8,816 nt of DNA from Pseudolysobacter sp. (GCA_025351985.1 JANXUW010000381.1:1-8816), one strand, 5' to 3'; shown: positions 1 to 7,224, numbered from the stretch's first letter. Notes: a model not told the origin generated them from the sequence alone. Translations and numbers: made by a program.

Positions 1-414
1 TTGCCAGGACTGGGGCGCCTCCATGATCATATTCGTGAGTCCGCCTTCTTCACCTCCTCCATTGCCGATCGCGCGGCGAATCAAGCCTTCGCAACATTCG
101 CCGCTGCGGCGCTGATCACGATGTTTGGCCGACAGGTAAAAATCGATGTACGCCGTCAACGCCTCGCGCGGTTCGCGATCCTGCGTTTCGTGCAGCAGGC
201 GTTCGCGCGATTCCTCGAACATGTGCTCGATCGCAGCGGCGACGAGATCGTCCTTCGATGCGAAATGCGCATAAAACCCGCCGTGCGTTAGTCCGGCATC
301 CGCCATCACCGCGGCCACGCCAATGCGATGCGGCCCTTCGGCGCGGATTGCCTTGGCGGCGGCCTTGACCACCTTGAGATGGGTCTTCTGCTTGTGTTCG
401 GAGTCGTAACGCAT
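1..414 (-). CDS. TetR-family transcriptional repressor, partial (3' end beyond window), possibly rearranged
   Basis: The frame is open from an ATG at 414 to the left edge, giving 138 codons with no stop. Residues 9-60 form a TetR-type DNA-binding domain: a helix rich in K/A (KAAAKAIRAEG), then IGVAAVMADAG and the strongly conserved recognition-helix block GLTHGGFYAHF followed by SKDDLVAAA. The start is secure because an in-frame TAG lies ten codons upstream with no other start codon between. The SD (GGCAAG) is weak. It is divergent from the DHA2 exporter at 481 across 66 bp, so it most likely represses that pump and itself; the ligand is unknown. Residues 1-100, up to SAKHRD, match the usual pattern of this subfamily. 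In relatives HRD is followed within a few residues by a G-C-P-x-x-A-L type motif. Here residues 101-138 are a Gly/Glu/Arg-rich stretch without it, and neither other frame restores it. The gene may be broken or fused to foreign DNA near position 115. The TetR call is firm; its integrity is uncertain. Confidence 0.85.
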   Translation of the reverse strand, partial: MRYDSEHKQKTHLKVVKAAAKAIRAEGPHRIGVAAVMADAGLTHGGFYAHFASKDDLVAAAIEHMFEESRERLLHETQDREPREALTAYIDFYLSAKHRDQRRSGECCEGLIRRAIGNGGGEEGGLTNMIMEAPQSWQ

Positions 415-418
415 GGTC

Positions 419-448
419 TTGCCGTTTCGTTTATATGTTGTCTATAAT
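419..448 (+). promoter_or_regulatory. putative promoter of the DHA2 exporter gene
   Basis: A perfect TATAAT (443-448) lies 18 bp downstream of TTGCCG (419-424, 4/6 match to the -35 consensus). Transcription would start near 455, about 26 nt before the ATG at 481. The -35 lies just upstream of the tetR-type start codon on the other strand, and the -10 sits in the AT-rich palindrome at 444-453. A TetR dimer bound there would block both promoters at once. Confidence 0.5.
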
Positions 449-472
449 ATTATGAGCATCATTCAAAAGCAA
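444..472 (-). promoter_or_regulatory. putative promoter of the tetR-type gene
   Basis: On the minus strand TTGCTT (472-467) is followed after 17 bp by TATTAT (449-444), a 5/6 match to the -10 consensus; the -35 is poor (3/6). The -10 overlaps the -10 of the opposing promoter and lies inside the 10-bp palindrome ATAATATTAT (444-453), a plausible core of the repressor's operator. Assigned by eye from consensus and spacing only. Confidence 0.4.
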
Positions 473-480
473 GCATTGTC

Positions 481-2085
481 ATGAGCACTCCTGCCGCAGT
501 CATTCCAGCCGCATCGCCAGCTGTTTTATCGCCAGCCGATCTGCCGAATGCGCGCAAATATCTGATCTTCGCGGTGATGGCGTTCGGCCAGTTCATGGCG
601 CTGATCGACATCCAGATCGTCGCCGCGTCACTCAACGATGTGCAAGCCGGATTGTCCGCCGGCCCCGAAGAAATCAGTTGGGTGCAAACCGGTTATCTGA
701 TGGCGGAACTGGTGATGATTCCGTTCTCGGCATTTCTCGCGCAGGCGCTGTCGACGCGCTGGCTTTTTGCGCTATCGGCGGGCCTGTTCACGATCGCCAG
801 CGCGCTGTGCGGGCTGGCGTGGGACATCGATTCGATGATCGTGTTTCGCGTGATTCAGGGGTTTGTCGGCGGCGCGATGATCCCGACTGTATTCGCCACG
901 GGTTTTGCGTTGTTCACCGGCCCGCAACGCGCGATGATCCCGGCGATTCTCGGCATGGTTTCGGTGCTCGCGCCGACCCTCGGGCCGACCGTCGGCGGCT
1001 GGCTCACCGACGCATTCGGCTGGCGCTCGATCTTCTACGTCAATATCGTGCCGGGCGTCATCGTCACCTTTCTTGCAGCATCAGTCATCAAGGTCGACCG
1101 GCCGAATCTGGCCATGCTCAAGCGCATCGATTACGCCCATCTCGGCGCGATGGCAGTGTTTCTCGGTGGCCTCGAATACGTGCTCGAAGAAGGCCCGCGC
1201 TACGATTGGTTTGGCGATCCGGGCATTCTCATGGCGGGCTGGATTTCCTTCGTCGCGTTTCTGCTTTTCCTCGAACGTTCGTTCCGCTCGAACGGTCCGA
1301 TCGTCAAGCTCACGTCGTTTCGCAATCCAACATTTGTATTCGCCTGTGTGTTCAATCTGGTGATCGGATTCGGCCTGTATTCGGCGACATATCTGATTCC
1401 GGTTTTCCTCGGCCGCGTGCGCGACTACAACAGTCTGCAGATCGGCACGACCGTGTTCGTCACCGGCATCGCGCAAATCCTCAGCGTGGTGATCGCCGCG
1501 CGTTTGTCGCAGCGGCTCGATCCGCGCTGGATGATTACCGCCGGATTGAGCCTGTTCGCCAGCAGTCTGTGGTTCACCTCGTATCTCACGCCTGAGTGGG
1601 GTTTCGGCGCATTCATCCTGCCGCAGATGCTGCGCGGTTTTGCGATCATGTTGTGCATCGTGCCGAGCGTGAATCTGGCGCTGTCGGGATTCGCGATGGC
1701 CGAACTGCGCTACGCTTCCGGCCTGTTCAACCTGATGCGCAATCTCGGCGGCGCGGTCGGTATCGCCGTCGTCAATACGTGGCTGCAGGACAACACCCGC
1801 GAACAGGTCGCGCGGATGGGCGAGAGTCTCGGCGAAGCGGGTCGCCACGCGCCGAATATCCTCATCGATCTCGCCGCGAGTTTTTCCCAGGTCACCACCG
1901 ATACGGGACACGCGCTGCTGCTTGCGCAAGGTGAACTCGCGCGCGTGGTTTCGCGGCACGCACTCACGCTGTCGTTCAACGAGGTGTTTCGCCACATGGC
2001 GTGGCTGTTCATCGTGGCGCTGATCATGGTGCCGTTCTGCCGGCCCGCGTCGAACGCCGCGCCCGCGCCGGTCGATGCACATTGA
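481..2085 (+). CDS. DHA2-family (EmrB/QacA-like) MFS drug efflux permease
   Basis: This is a complete 534-residue inner-membrane protein, the usual size for the 14-helix DHA2 drug:H+ antiporter family. A short polar N-terminus leads into helix 1 (about 27-50), which carries the family signature region QFMALIDIQIVAASL. Next come EISWVQTGYLMAELVMIP (64-81), a motif-A-like loop ALSTRW (89-94), RVIQGFVGGAMIP (123-135) and the antiporter motif C region APTLGPTVGGWLTDAFGWR (164-182). Hydrophobic helices alternate with short loops to the C-terminus, with a long loop near 430-490. By family knowledge it exports hydrophobic drugs or toxic metabolites using the proton gradient; the substrate cannot be read from sequence. 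Relatives often form a tripartite pump with an HlyD/EmrA-type adaptor and an outer-membrane factor. Neither is next to it here: the regulator lies upstream and a convergent glycosyltransferase downstream. The SD is weak, so the ATG was chosen from the frame start and promoter position. Confidence 0.93.
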   Translation: MSTPAAVIPAASPAVLSPADLPNARKYLIFAVMAFGQFMALIDIQIVAASLNDVQAGLSAGPEEISWVQTGYLMAELVMIPFSAFLAQALSTRWLFALSAGLFTIASALCGLAWDIDSMIVFRVIQGFVGGAMIPTVFATGFALFTGPQRAMIPAILGMVSVLAPTLGPTVGGWLTDAFGWRSIFYVNIVPGVIVTFLAASVIKVDRPNLAMLKRIDYAHLGAMAVFLGGLEYVLEEGPRYDWFGDPGILMAGWISFVAFLLFLERSFRSNGPIVKLTSFRNPTFVFACVFNLVIGFGLYSATYLIPVFLGRVRDYNSLQIGTTVFVTGIAQILSVVIAARLSQRLDPRWMITAGLSLFASSLWFTSYLTPEWGFGAFILPQMLRGFAIMLCIVPSVNLALSGFAMAELRYASGLFNLMRNLGGAVGIAVVNTWLQDNTREQVARMGESLGEAGRHAPNILIDLAASFSQVTTDTGHALLLAQGELARVVSRHALTLSFNEVFRHMAWLFIVALIMVPFCRPASNAAPAPVDAH

Positions 2086-2098
2086 GATTACGGCGTAT

Positions 2099-4603
2099 CT
2101 ACCATCCGAGATGCATCTGTCCCGGATCGAGTTCGCTGTTCGTCACCCCGAGGTAATACTCGAACATCTGCGAGTGTTGTCGTTGCATCACCTCGACGAT
2201 GGTTGCTCTCGCGGCGAGCCCGATGCGCCGCCGCAAAACGGGGTCGCCCGCTAGATGTTCGATCACTTCGATTGCTTGCACCTCGGTGTCGACGAGAAAT
2301 CCATTTTCTCCGTGTCTGATCAATTCGGCCACACCGCATTGCTCGGCAAATACGATGACCGGCAACTCCATCGCCATCGCCTCGACGATCGTGCTGCCGC
2401 CGGTTTCAAACAGTTTCGGGTGCTTGCGAAACACGAACACGTCGAGCGTTTCCAGAAACTCGCGCGCGTCGTTCTGCCCTAATGCGAGCAGTTCGGGAAT
2501 CGACCCGACATCATCAACGAAAGCATCGGCGATGACCGTGCCGCCGAGAATTCTCACTGCATGGCCGAGCGCGATGATGCGGCGAAAAAACGCAGGATCG
2601 TTGGGATGGAATTTCAGCGCGTAGGCGCGCCCATGACGGCCGACCACCAAGCCGGAATCCCGCACGACACGTGTGTTGCGCGGGCGAAAAACATCCAGAT
2701 CTATCGCGGAATATTCGACCAGTCCGGGCAGACCGACGCTATCCATGAACAGCCGCGACGGAAACGTCAGCCGCACGATCGGATGCGACGGATTTTCTTC
2801 AAGCTGGATCATGCGCTCCATCAGACTCGGATATTGCTCGGACAGATTGTGGCAAATCACGACCTTGTCGAATGACGATTTTTCCAGCCATTCACCGCAA
2901 TCGAAATACGTACCGATCAGCACGAGCGTGCCCCCGCCCGGCGCATCGTCAGCGCCGATTTGCCGGATCGGTGCGCTGGCGAGATGTTGTGCGAGCGGCG
3001 CTGTCGTCGACCACAAAATAACGCTGACATGCGGCGCGAGGAATCGATAAAGATTTACTGCACGACCCTCAGTGCCGCCGATGCTGTCGAGCTTGCATAC
3101 AATATGAATATGTCGCGCCCTCTCCAGCGATCGCGATTCGGCATGATGGTTGAGCCGGTTATACAAAGCCTGAAAGGTGCGACTCGCGGAACGCCACACG
3201 CTCGGGCGAAGAATCAGATCGCAACAGGCGTTGTACGCTGCCAACGCGGACTCGGTAGCGCCACTCAATTCGAGTGCACGCGCGAGCATTGCCAGTGCCG
3301 GTTGCAGCCGATGCATCTGCAACAACTGAGCACCGGCATTGCTTGCCAGTTCGGCGCTGACGATTTGTTGTGGCTGCAGTTGCGCGAGCAGCATTGCCGC
3401 CTGCTCGGCCTCGCCCTTCCGCAATAATCCTCGCGCATGCAACACGATGATTTCGTAGACCGGAGATACCGCGCGCATCGCGACAATCGATGGCTGGATC
3501 GGCGCGCCGTTGATGGTTATTTGCGTTATCAGCGGCGGCAGAATGACGGCGGCGGCAGGCGAAAATGTCGACGGGGAAGCGCCCGACATCGGTATGATCG
3601 CGGCACTCGCCGACGACGGCACAACGTGCTTTCCGGCAAGCTGTTCGCGCATACGATTCGCCGTTTCTCGATACGCAATATTGTGCGGATCGAGATCAAT
3701 CGCGCCGAGAATATGACGCTGCGCCGACTCGGCATTCCCCGCCGCGAGATCGCACATCGCCATGCCGTGCAGCGCGTCAGGATCGTCGGGGTAGGAATTC
3801 AGAATCGCGAGAAATGCGGTGCGTGCCTCGGCGGATTTTCCGGCACGCAACAACTCGGCCGCCCGCGCGCAGATCAGGCTGGAACGCAGTGTGTGGTAGA
3901 GCCGCTCGCCGGTCCACTTGGCGAGTTTGGCATTCTCGGAATAAGCGCGTTGCGCGATCCCGATGGCCGGAGCACCGTATGCAATCGACACAGTACCATC
4001 GGGCGGTATATTGAACACCGGCGGTGTGTCGGCCAGGAAAACAAAATCGCCGTGCAACGCAATCTGCTTGAGGAAATCGTGCTCGCTGCCAACATCCAGC
4101 GACTCGTCGAAATGGCAGCCCAGCGCGATCACACGACGATCGATCAACGCCGCCTGCAAATGAAATAGCGTATCGAAAAAAAACAGGGCGCGATTGAACA
4201 GGCGTCCGAATATTTTTTCCGCCGCATCACCCTGCGCCATCGTGCGGCCACGCGCATACACAAGCAACGCCTCGGGATGACGTTTCGCCTCGTCGACCAG
4301 CGATTGCACGTGATGCGATTCGTAGCTCGTGTGATCGTCGAGAAACGCAAAAAAATCACCGCCCGCCGCCGCCATGCCGATGTTGGCCGCGTGCGCATGA
4401 CTGCCCTGCGCTGGCAGCGAAATCCAGCGAACCAGCGCGCCTGGTTTCCACTCAAGCGAGCCTGCGTCGATACGTGGCAGACTGCTATCGACAACGATCA
4501 CCTCGATCTTCGAATAACTCTGTGCCGCGAGCGAGCGCAAAGCCACGCCAAGCCCGGCGCGATCCGCACTGCGAATGATGATAGAGACTAGCGGCGCAGT
4601 CAC
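2099..4603 (-). CDS. bifunctional glycosyltransferase: GT2 domain, TPR-like linker, GT4-type domain
   Basis: From the GTG at 4603 the product has 834 residues and is probably cytoplasmic or membrane-associated, with no signal peptide or TM helix. Residues 1 to about 215 are a GT-A/GT2 domain: PLVSIIIRSADR at the start, IEVIVVDSS (about 34-41) and a metal-binding DxD-like FLDDHTS (DD at 89-90). Residues about 240-480 are Ala/Leu-rich and helical, with a recognisable TPR around 'AGKSAEARTAFLAIL..YPDDPDAL' and 'AIDLDPHN'. From about 495 to the end is a GT-B domain: GGTEGRAVNL near 508, and the GT4 EX7E motif ETGGSTIVE (E733, E741) before AMAMELPVIVFAE. Two catalytic folds in one chain suggest sequential sugar additions to a surface polysaccharide, glycolipid or glycoprotein; donor and acceptor are unknown. 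The frame extends upstream to a TTG at 4705, but those 34 residues are not GT2-like and neither start has a good SD. The GTG just before the conserved GT2 beginning is preferred. It ends 13 bp from the convergent exporter. Confidence 0.88.
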   Translation of the reverse strand: MTAPLVSIIIRSADRAGLGVALRSLAAQSYSKIEVIVVDSSLPRIDAGSLEWKPGALVRWISLPAQGSHAHAANIGMAAAGGDFFAFLDDHTSYESHHVQSLVDEAKRHPEALLVYARGRTMAQGDAAEKIFGRLFNRALFFFDTLFHLQAALIDRRVIALGCHFDESLDVGSEHDFLKQIALHGDFVFLADTPPVFNIPPDGTVSIAYGAPAIGIAQRAYSENAKLAKWTGERLYHTLRSSLICARAAELLRAGKSAEARTAFLAILNSYPDDPDALHGMAMCDLAAGNAESAQRHILGAIDLDPHNIAYRETANRMREQLAGKHVVPSSASAAIIPMSGASPSTFSPAAAVILPPLITQITINGAPIQPSIVAMRAVSPVYEIIVLHARGLLRKGEAEQAAMLLAQLQPQQIVSAELASNAGAQLLQMHRLQPALAMLARALELSGATESALAAYNACCDLILRPSVWRSASRTFQALYNRLNHHAESRSLERARHIHIVCKLDSIGGTEGRAVNLYRFLAPHVSVILWSTTAPLAQHLASAPIRQIGADDAPGGGTLVLIGTYFDCGEWLEKSSFDKVVICHNLSEQYPSLMERMIQLEENPSHPIVRLTFPSRLFMDSVGLPGLVEYSAIDLDVFRPRNTRVVRDSGLVVGRHGRAYALKFHPNDPAFFRRIIALGHAVRILGGTVIADAFVDDVGSIPELLALGQNDAREFLETLDVFVFRKHPKLFETGGSTIVEAMAMELPVIVFAEQCGVAELIRHGENGFLVDTEVQAIEVIEHLAGDPVLRRRIGLAARATIVEVMQRQHSQMFEYYLGVTNSELDPGQMHLGW

Positions 4604-4871
4604 GATGGAACCACAATGTTTGGCATGCGCGAATGGGTATTGAACAGACTGTGCAAACTTGTGATTCCACGCGAAGTTTCGCGATCGTACCGGCGACGCT
4701 CGCAAACCAAATCGGATGCAGCGATAACGCGCATCTCCCCTCGCCGCATGTTACCGGCCTCGTCGCTTTGGCGCAGCAATATTCGACGTATTCCGAGCAT
4801 CTTCATGCCCGTGTGAGACTTGCCCGCGCCCTTTTACGCATTGATCGGATAACCGCCAAGAAGGATCCGTC
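4604..4871. other. 268-bp divergent intergenic region
   Basis: This region lies between the glycosyltransferase (minus) and the RCC1-repeat gene (plus). It must hold both promoters, but no strong sigma70 pair stands out. On the minus strand TTGGCG (4859-4854), 17 bp and TAAAAG (4836-4831) is a weak candidate for the glycosyltransferase. On the plus strand I see no candidate worth naming, only the good SD AAGGA at 4861-4865 ahead of the ATG at 4872. A small hairpin, GCGAA-GT-TTCGC, lies at 4671-4682. The glycosyltransferase frame can be read back to a TTG at 4705. A 68-codon frame on the minus strand (4806-4600) ends with its TGA overlapping the GTG start but shows no recognisable protein features. 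Confidence 0.5.
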
Positions 4872-7166
4872 ATGCGTAACACCATCCTGCAATCCGTGCC
4901 GTGCCAGCTCCGCCCCACGCGCGTTGTTTCACGCATCGTTTTACTGTTGCTGCTGCTCGCGCTGCAGTCATTGGCGCAGGCGACTCCTGCATTGATCGCG
5001 CAGCAGATCAGCGCCGGCGGCCAGAGTCGCCATGCGTGCGCGATCGTCAACGGCGGCGCGCAGTGCTGGGGTTACAACTACGACGGCCAGCTTGGCGATG
5101 GCGGATTTCTCGATCGTACCGAACCGGGTCCGGTGTATGGATTGCAAACAGGCGTGACCGCGATCGTGGTCGGCGGTTATCACACCTGTGCGATCGTCAA
5201 CGGCGGCGTGAAATGCTGGGGCCGCAATCCCGATGGCGAGCTCGGCAATGGCGGACTCGACGACAGCGCCATCCCGGTGGCGGTTCAAGGATTGACGTCC
5301 GGCGTCATCGCGATTTCGGCCGGGCTGTATCACACCTGTGCGGTCGTCAGCGGCGGCACGGTGCGCTGCTGGGGCTGGAACTCGAACGGCCAGCTCGGCA
5401 ATGGCACGATCAACGCCACCAACACCGGCGCACCGGTGACGGTATCGAATATAGCGTCCGGCGCAACGATGCTCGCGAGTGCGGGTTACCACACCTGCGC
5501 AATCGTCAGTGGCGGCGTGCAATGCTGGGGCTACAACGCGTACGGCGAACTCGCCAACGGTGCGATCGCCGACAGCCACGTGCCGGTGGCAGCCAGCGGA
5601 CTGAGCAGCGGCGTTATCGCGATTGCATCGGGCCTGTTCCACACCTGCGCGATCATCAGCGGCGGCACGGTGCGTTGCTGGGGCGGCAACGGCAACGGCG
5701 AGCTCGGCAACAACACGCTGATTGCGACCAACGGCAGCGCTCCGGTGACGGTTTCGGGCATAAGCTCAGGCACCACGGCGATCGCGGCGGGTGGCTATCA
5801 CACCTGCGCCGTGGTAAGTGGTGCGGCCAAGTGTTGGGGTTACAACATGTTCGGCCAGCTCGGGATCGGATCACTCGTGGACAGCCTTGTGCCCGCGGCG
5901 GTGAGCGGGATGACAACGGGAGTGACATCGATCACTGCGAGCCTGTCGGATTCCTGCGCGCTGGTCACGATCGCCGGCAAGATTGAGGTGAAATGCTGGG
6001 GCATCAACCTCGATGGCGAGGTCGGTCTCGGCGATCATGTTTATCAAACCACGCCGGTGGCGGTCAGCGGCCTCGCCAGCGGTGCGAGCGCACTCGCGTC
6101 GAGTGCGGTTTCGCTGCACAACTGTGCGGTGGTGAGCGGGGCGGCGCAGTGCTGGGGCGACAACGAAGCCGGCGAGCTCGGCAACGGCAGCATCATCGAT
6201 AGTTCGATACCGGTCGCAGTCAACGGTTTGACCGCGGGCGTGACCGGCATCGCCACCGGCGGCTATCACAGTTGTGCGGTGGTCGGTGGCGCAGCGAAAT
6301 GTTGGGGCAACAATGGCAACGGTCAACTCGGCAACGGCACCGTCACCGGCAGCACAACGCCGATAACGGCGATCGCATCCGGCGTGACCGCGATCACGGC
6401 CGGTTACGCCTACACCTGCGCGATCGTCAGCGGCGGCGTGAAATGCTGGGGCGCCAACAGCAACGGCGAACTCGGCAACGGTTCGATCAGCGAAAATCAT
6501 TCACCGGTATCGGTCAGCGGACTCAGCGCCACGGTCGTGACGATTTCTTCCGGCGTCGCACACACCTGCGCTGTACTGCAGACCGGCAAGATCCAGTGCT
6601 GGGGTTACAACTCGAATGGACAACTCGGCAACGGCAGCAACACCTCGACCCTGGCCACACCGCCAGTGACCGTTTCCGGCATCAGCAGCGGCGCGACCGG
6701 TATTGTCAGCGGCGGTTATCACACCTGCGCGATCGTCAGCGGCGGCGTGCAATGCTGGGGAGATGGCCTGACCGGCCAGCTCGGCAACGGCGGCTTGGCC
6801 AACAGCTACACGCCGGTGGCGACGACCGGACTCACGTCCGGCGTGACTGCGATCACCGCCGGCGGTGGTTTCAGCTGTGCCATCGTGAGTGGCGCGGTGA
6901 AATGCTGGGGCGCGTTCTACACGCTCGCCGGCAATGGCGAAATCGCGTTGTATACGACACCTTTCGCAATGCCGACGCTCGGCAGCGGCGTCACTGCCCT
7001 CGGCTCGTCGTATTCAAGCGCGTGCGGAATCATCAGCGGCGCGGTGAAATGCGCCGGCACGGATTATTTCGGTGAGCTTGGTGATGGCCGTTCGGTTTAT
7101 ATGACCACGCCGGCTTTCGTTGTGCAGGGCGACCGGATTTTCTACGATAGTCTCGAAGGATATTGA
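4872..7166 (+). CDS. secreted RCC1-repeat protein, 14 repeats (two predicted seven-bladed propellers)
   Basis: The 764-residue product starts at an ATG with SD AAGGA six bases upstream. Residues 1-37 are a signal peptide: an Arg-containing n-region, a Leu-rich core (IVLLLLLLALQ) and a likely cut after AQA (35-37). From about residue 47 to 749 the protein is 14 consecutive RCC1/ATS1-type repeats of about 46-56 residues. Each follows the pattern H-T-C-A-[IV]-V-x-G-[GA]-x-x-C-W-G-x-N-x-x-G-x-L-G-N-G, then a hydrophobic strand and SGVTAI. RCC1 folds are seven-bladed, so 14 repeats suit two propellers. Each repeat has exactly two cysteines (C-A and C-W-G), 28 in the mature chain and apparently no others, consistent with a disulfide in each blade outside the cytoplasm. 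Repeat 14 has C-A-G in place of C-W-G. The last residues, GDRIFYDSLEGY, break the repeat and form a separate tail. RCC1 propellers mostly mediate binding. The ligand here is unknown, and I see no catalytic domain. Secretion is strongly indicated; final location (periplasm, surface or medium) is not. Confidence 0.9.
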   Translation: MRNTILQSVPCQLRPTRVVSRIVLLLLLLALQSLAQATPALIAQQISAGGQSRHACAIVNGGAQCWGYNYDGQLGDGGFLDRTEPGPVYGLQTGVTAIVVGGYHTCAIVNGGVKCWGRNPDGELGNGGLDDSAIPVAVQGLTSGVIAISAGLYHTCAVVSGGTVRCWGWNSNGQLGNGTINATNTGAPVTVSNIASGATMLASAGYHTCAIVSGGVQCWGYNAYGELANGAIADSHVPVAASGLSSGVIAIASGLFHTCAIISGGTVRCWGGNGNGELGNNTLIATNGSAPVTVSGISSGTTAIAAGGYHTCAVVSGAAKCWGYNMFGQLGIGSLVDSLVPAAVSGMTTGVTSITASLSDSCALVTIAGKIEVKCWGINLDGEVGLGDHVYQTTPVAVSGLASGASALASSAVSLHNCAVVSGAAQCWGDNEAGELGNGSIIDSSIPVAVNGLTAGVTGIATGGYHSCAVVGGAAKCWGNNGNGQLGNGTVTGSTTPITAIASGVTAITAGYAYTCAIVSGGVKCWGANSNGELGNGSISENHSPVSVSGLSATVVTISSGVAHTCAVLQTGKIQCWGYNSNGQLGNGSNTSTLATPPVTVSGISSGATGIVSGGYHTCAIVSGGVQCWGDGLTGQLGNGGLANSYTPVATTGLTSGVTAITAGGGFSCAIVSGAVKCWGAFYTLAGNGEIALYTTPFAMPTLGSGVTALGSSYSSACGIISGAVKCAGTDYFGELGDGRSVYMTTPAFVVQGDRIFYDSLEGY
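5010..7118 (+). repeat. tandem RCC1-coding repeats, about 140-170 bp period, 14 copies
   Basis: The coding sequence for the propeller blades is repetitive at DNA level as well. The core encoding HTCAIVSGGV recurs about every 150 bp, for example at 5181, 5331, 5490, 5640, 5799, 6411 and 6720. The copies at 6412-6440 and 6721-6749 are identical over 29 nt. Blades 3 and 5 share an inserted 'GTVRCWG' and an 'APVTVS' ending that their neighbours 2 and 4 lack, hinting at duplication of a two-blade unit. Such repeats can recombine and change blade number. Confidence 0.85.
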
Positions 7167-7179
7167 TCTAGATATTTGT

Positions 7180-7194
7180 AGCGAGGCGGTCGCT
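7180..7194 (+). terminator. weak hairpin after the RCC1-repeat gene
   Basis: AGCGA-GGCGG-TCGCT forms a 5-bp stem with a 5-nt loop 13 bp after the stop codon at 7166. It is followed only by GTTAAATCCC, not a proper T tract. It could contribute to ending the RCC1 transcript but is weak as an intrinsic terminator. Confidence 0.2.
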
Positions 7195-7224
7195 GTTAAA
7201 TCCCTTATTCGCTTCGATACTCCG

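Noticed and set aside
678..1595. 305-codon plus-strand frame overlapping the exporter gene, and similar frames at 1081-2082 (minus) and 1596-1934 (plus)
   Set aside because: They lie wholly inside the MFS gene in other frames and give Arg/His/Asp-rich compositions typical of out-of-frame GC-rich DNA. The MFS frame has clear family motifs throughout.
2086..2118. AGATGCATCT palindrome (2109-2118) near the convergent ends as a possible shared terminator
   Set aside because: It lies inside the last codons of the glycosyltransferase, is AT-rich with no loop and has no T run on either side.
3437..4168. 243-codon plus-strand frame, with others at 2199-2624, 2673-3050 and 2960-3427
   Set aside because: They are antisense to the glycosyltransferase, which has conserved motifs at both ends and an unbroken frame. 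The antisense products are Arg-rich and resemble nothing known to me.
4600..4806. 68-codon minus-strand frame upstream of the glycosyltransferase with a TGA/GTG overlap
   Set aside because: The coupling arrangement is suggestive, but the SD is poor, composition is Arg-rich and no domain, helix or signal is visible. It is kept only as a note.
4901..5986. 361-codon plus-strand frame and antisense frames (4968-5642, 5871-6500) in the RCC1 gene
   Set aside because: These are shadows of a repetitive coding sequence; their apparent repeats only mirror the RCC1 blades in another frame.
5010..7118. Regularly spaced repeats considered as a CRISPR-like or other non-coding array
   Set aside because: The period is about 150 bp, the units are degenerate at third codon positions, and the frame encodes RCC1 blades continuously; there are no constant repeats with unique short spacers.
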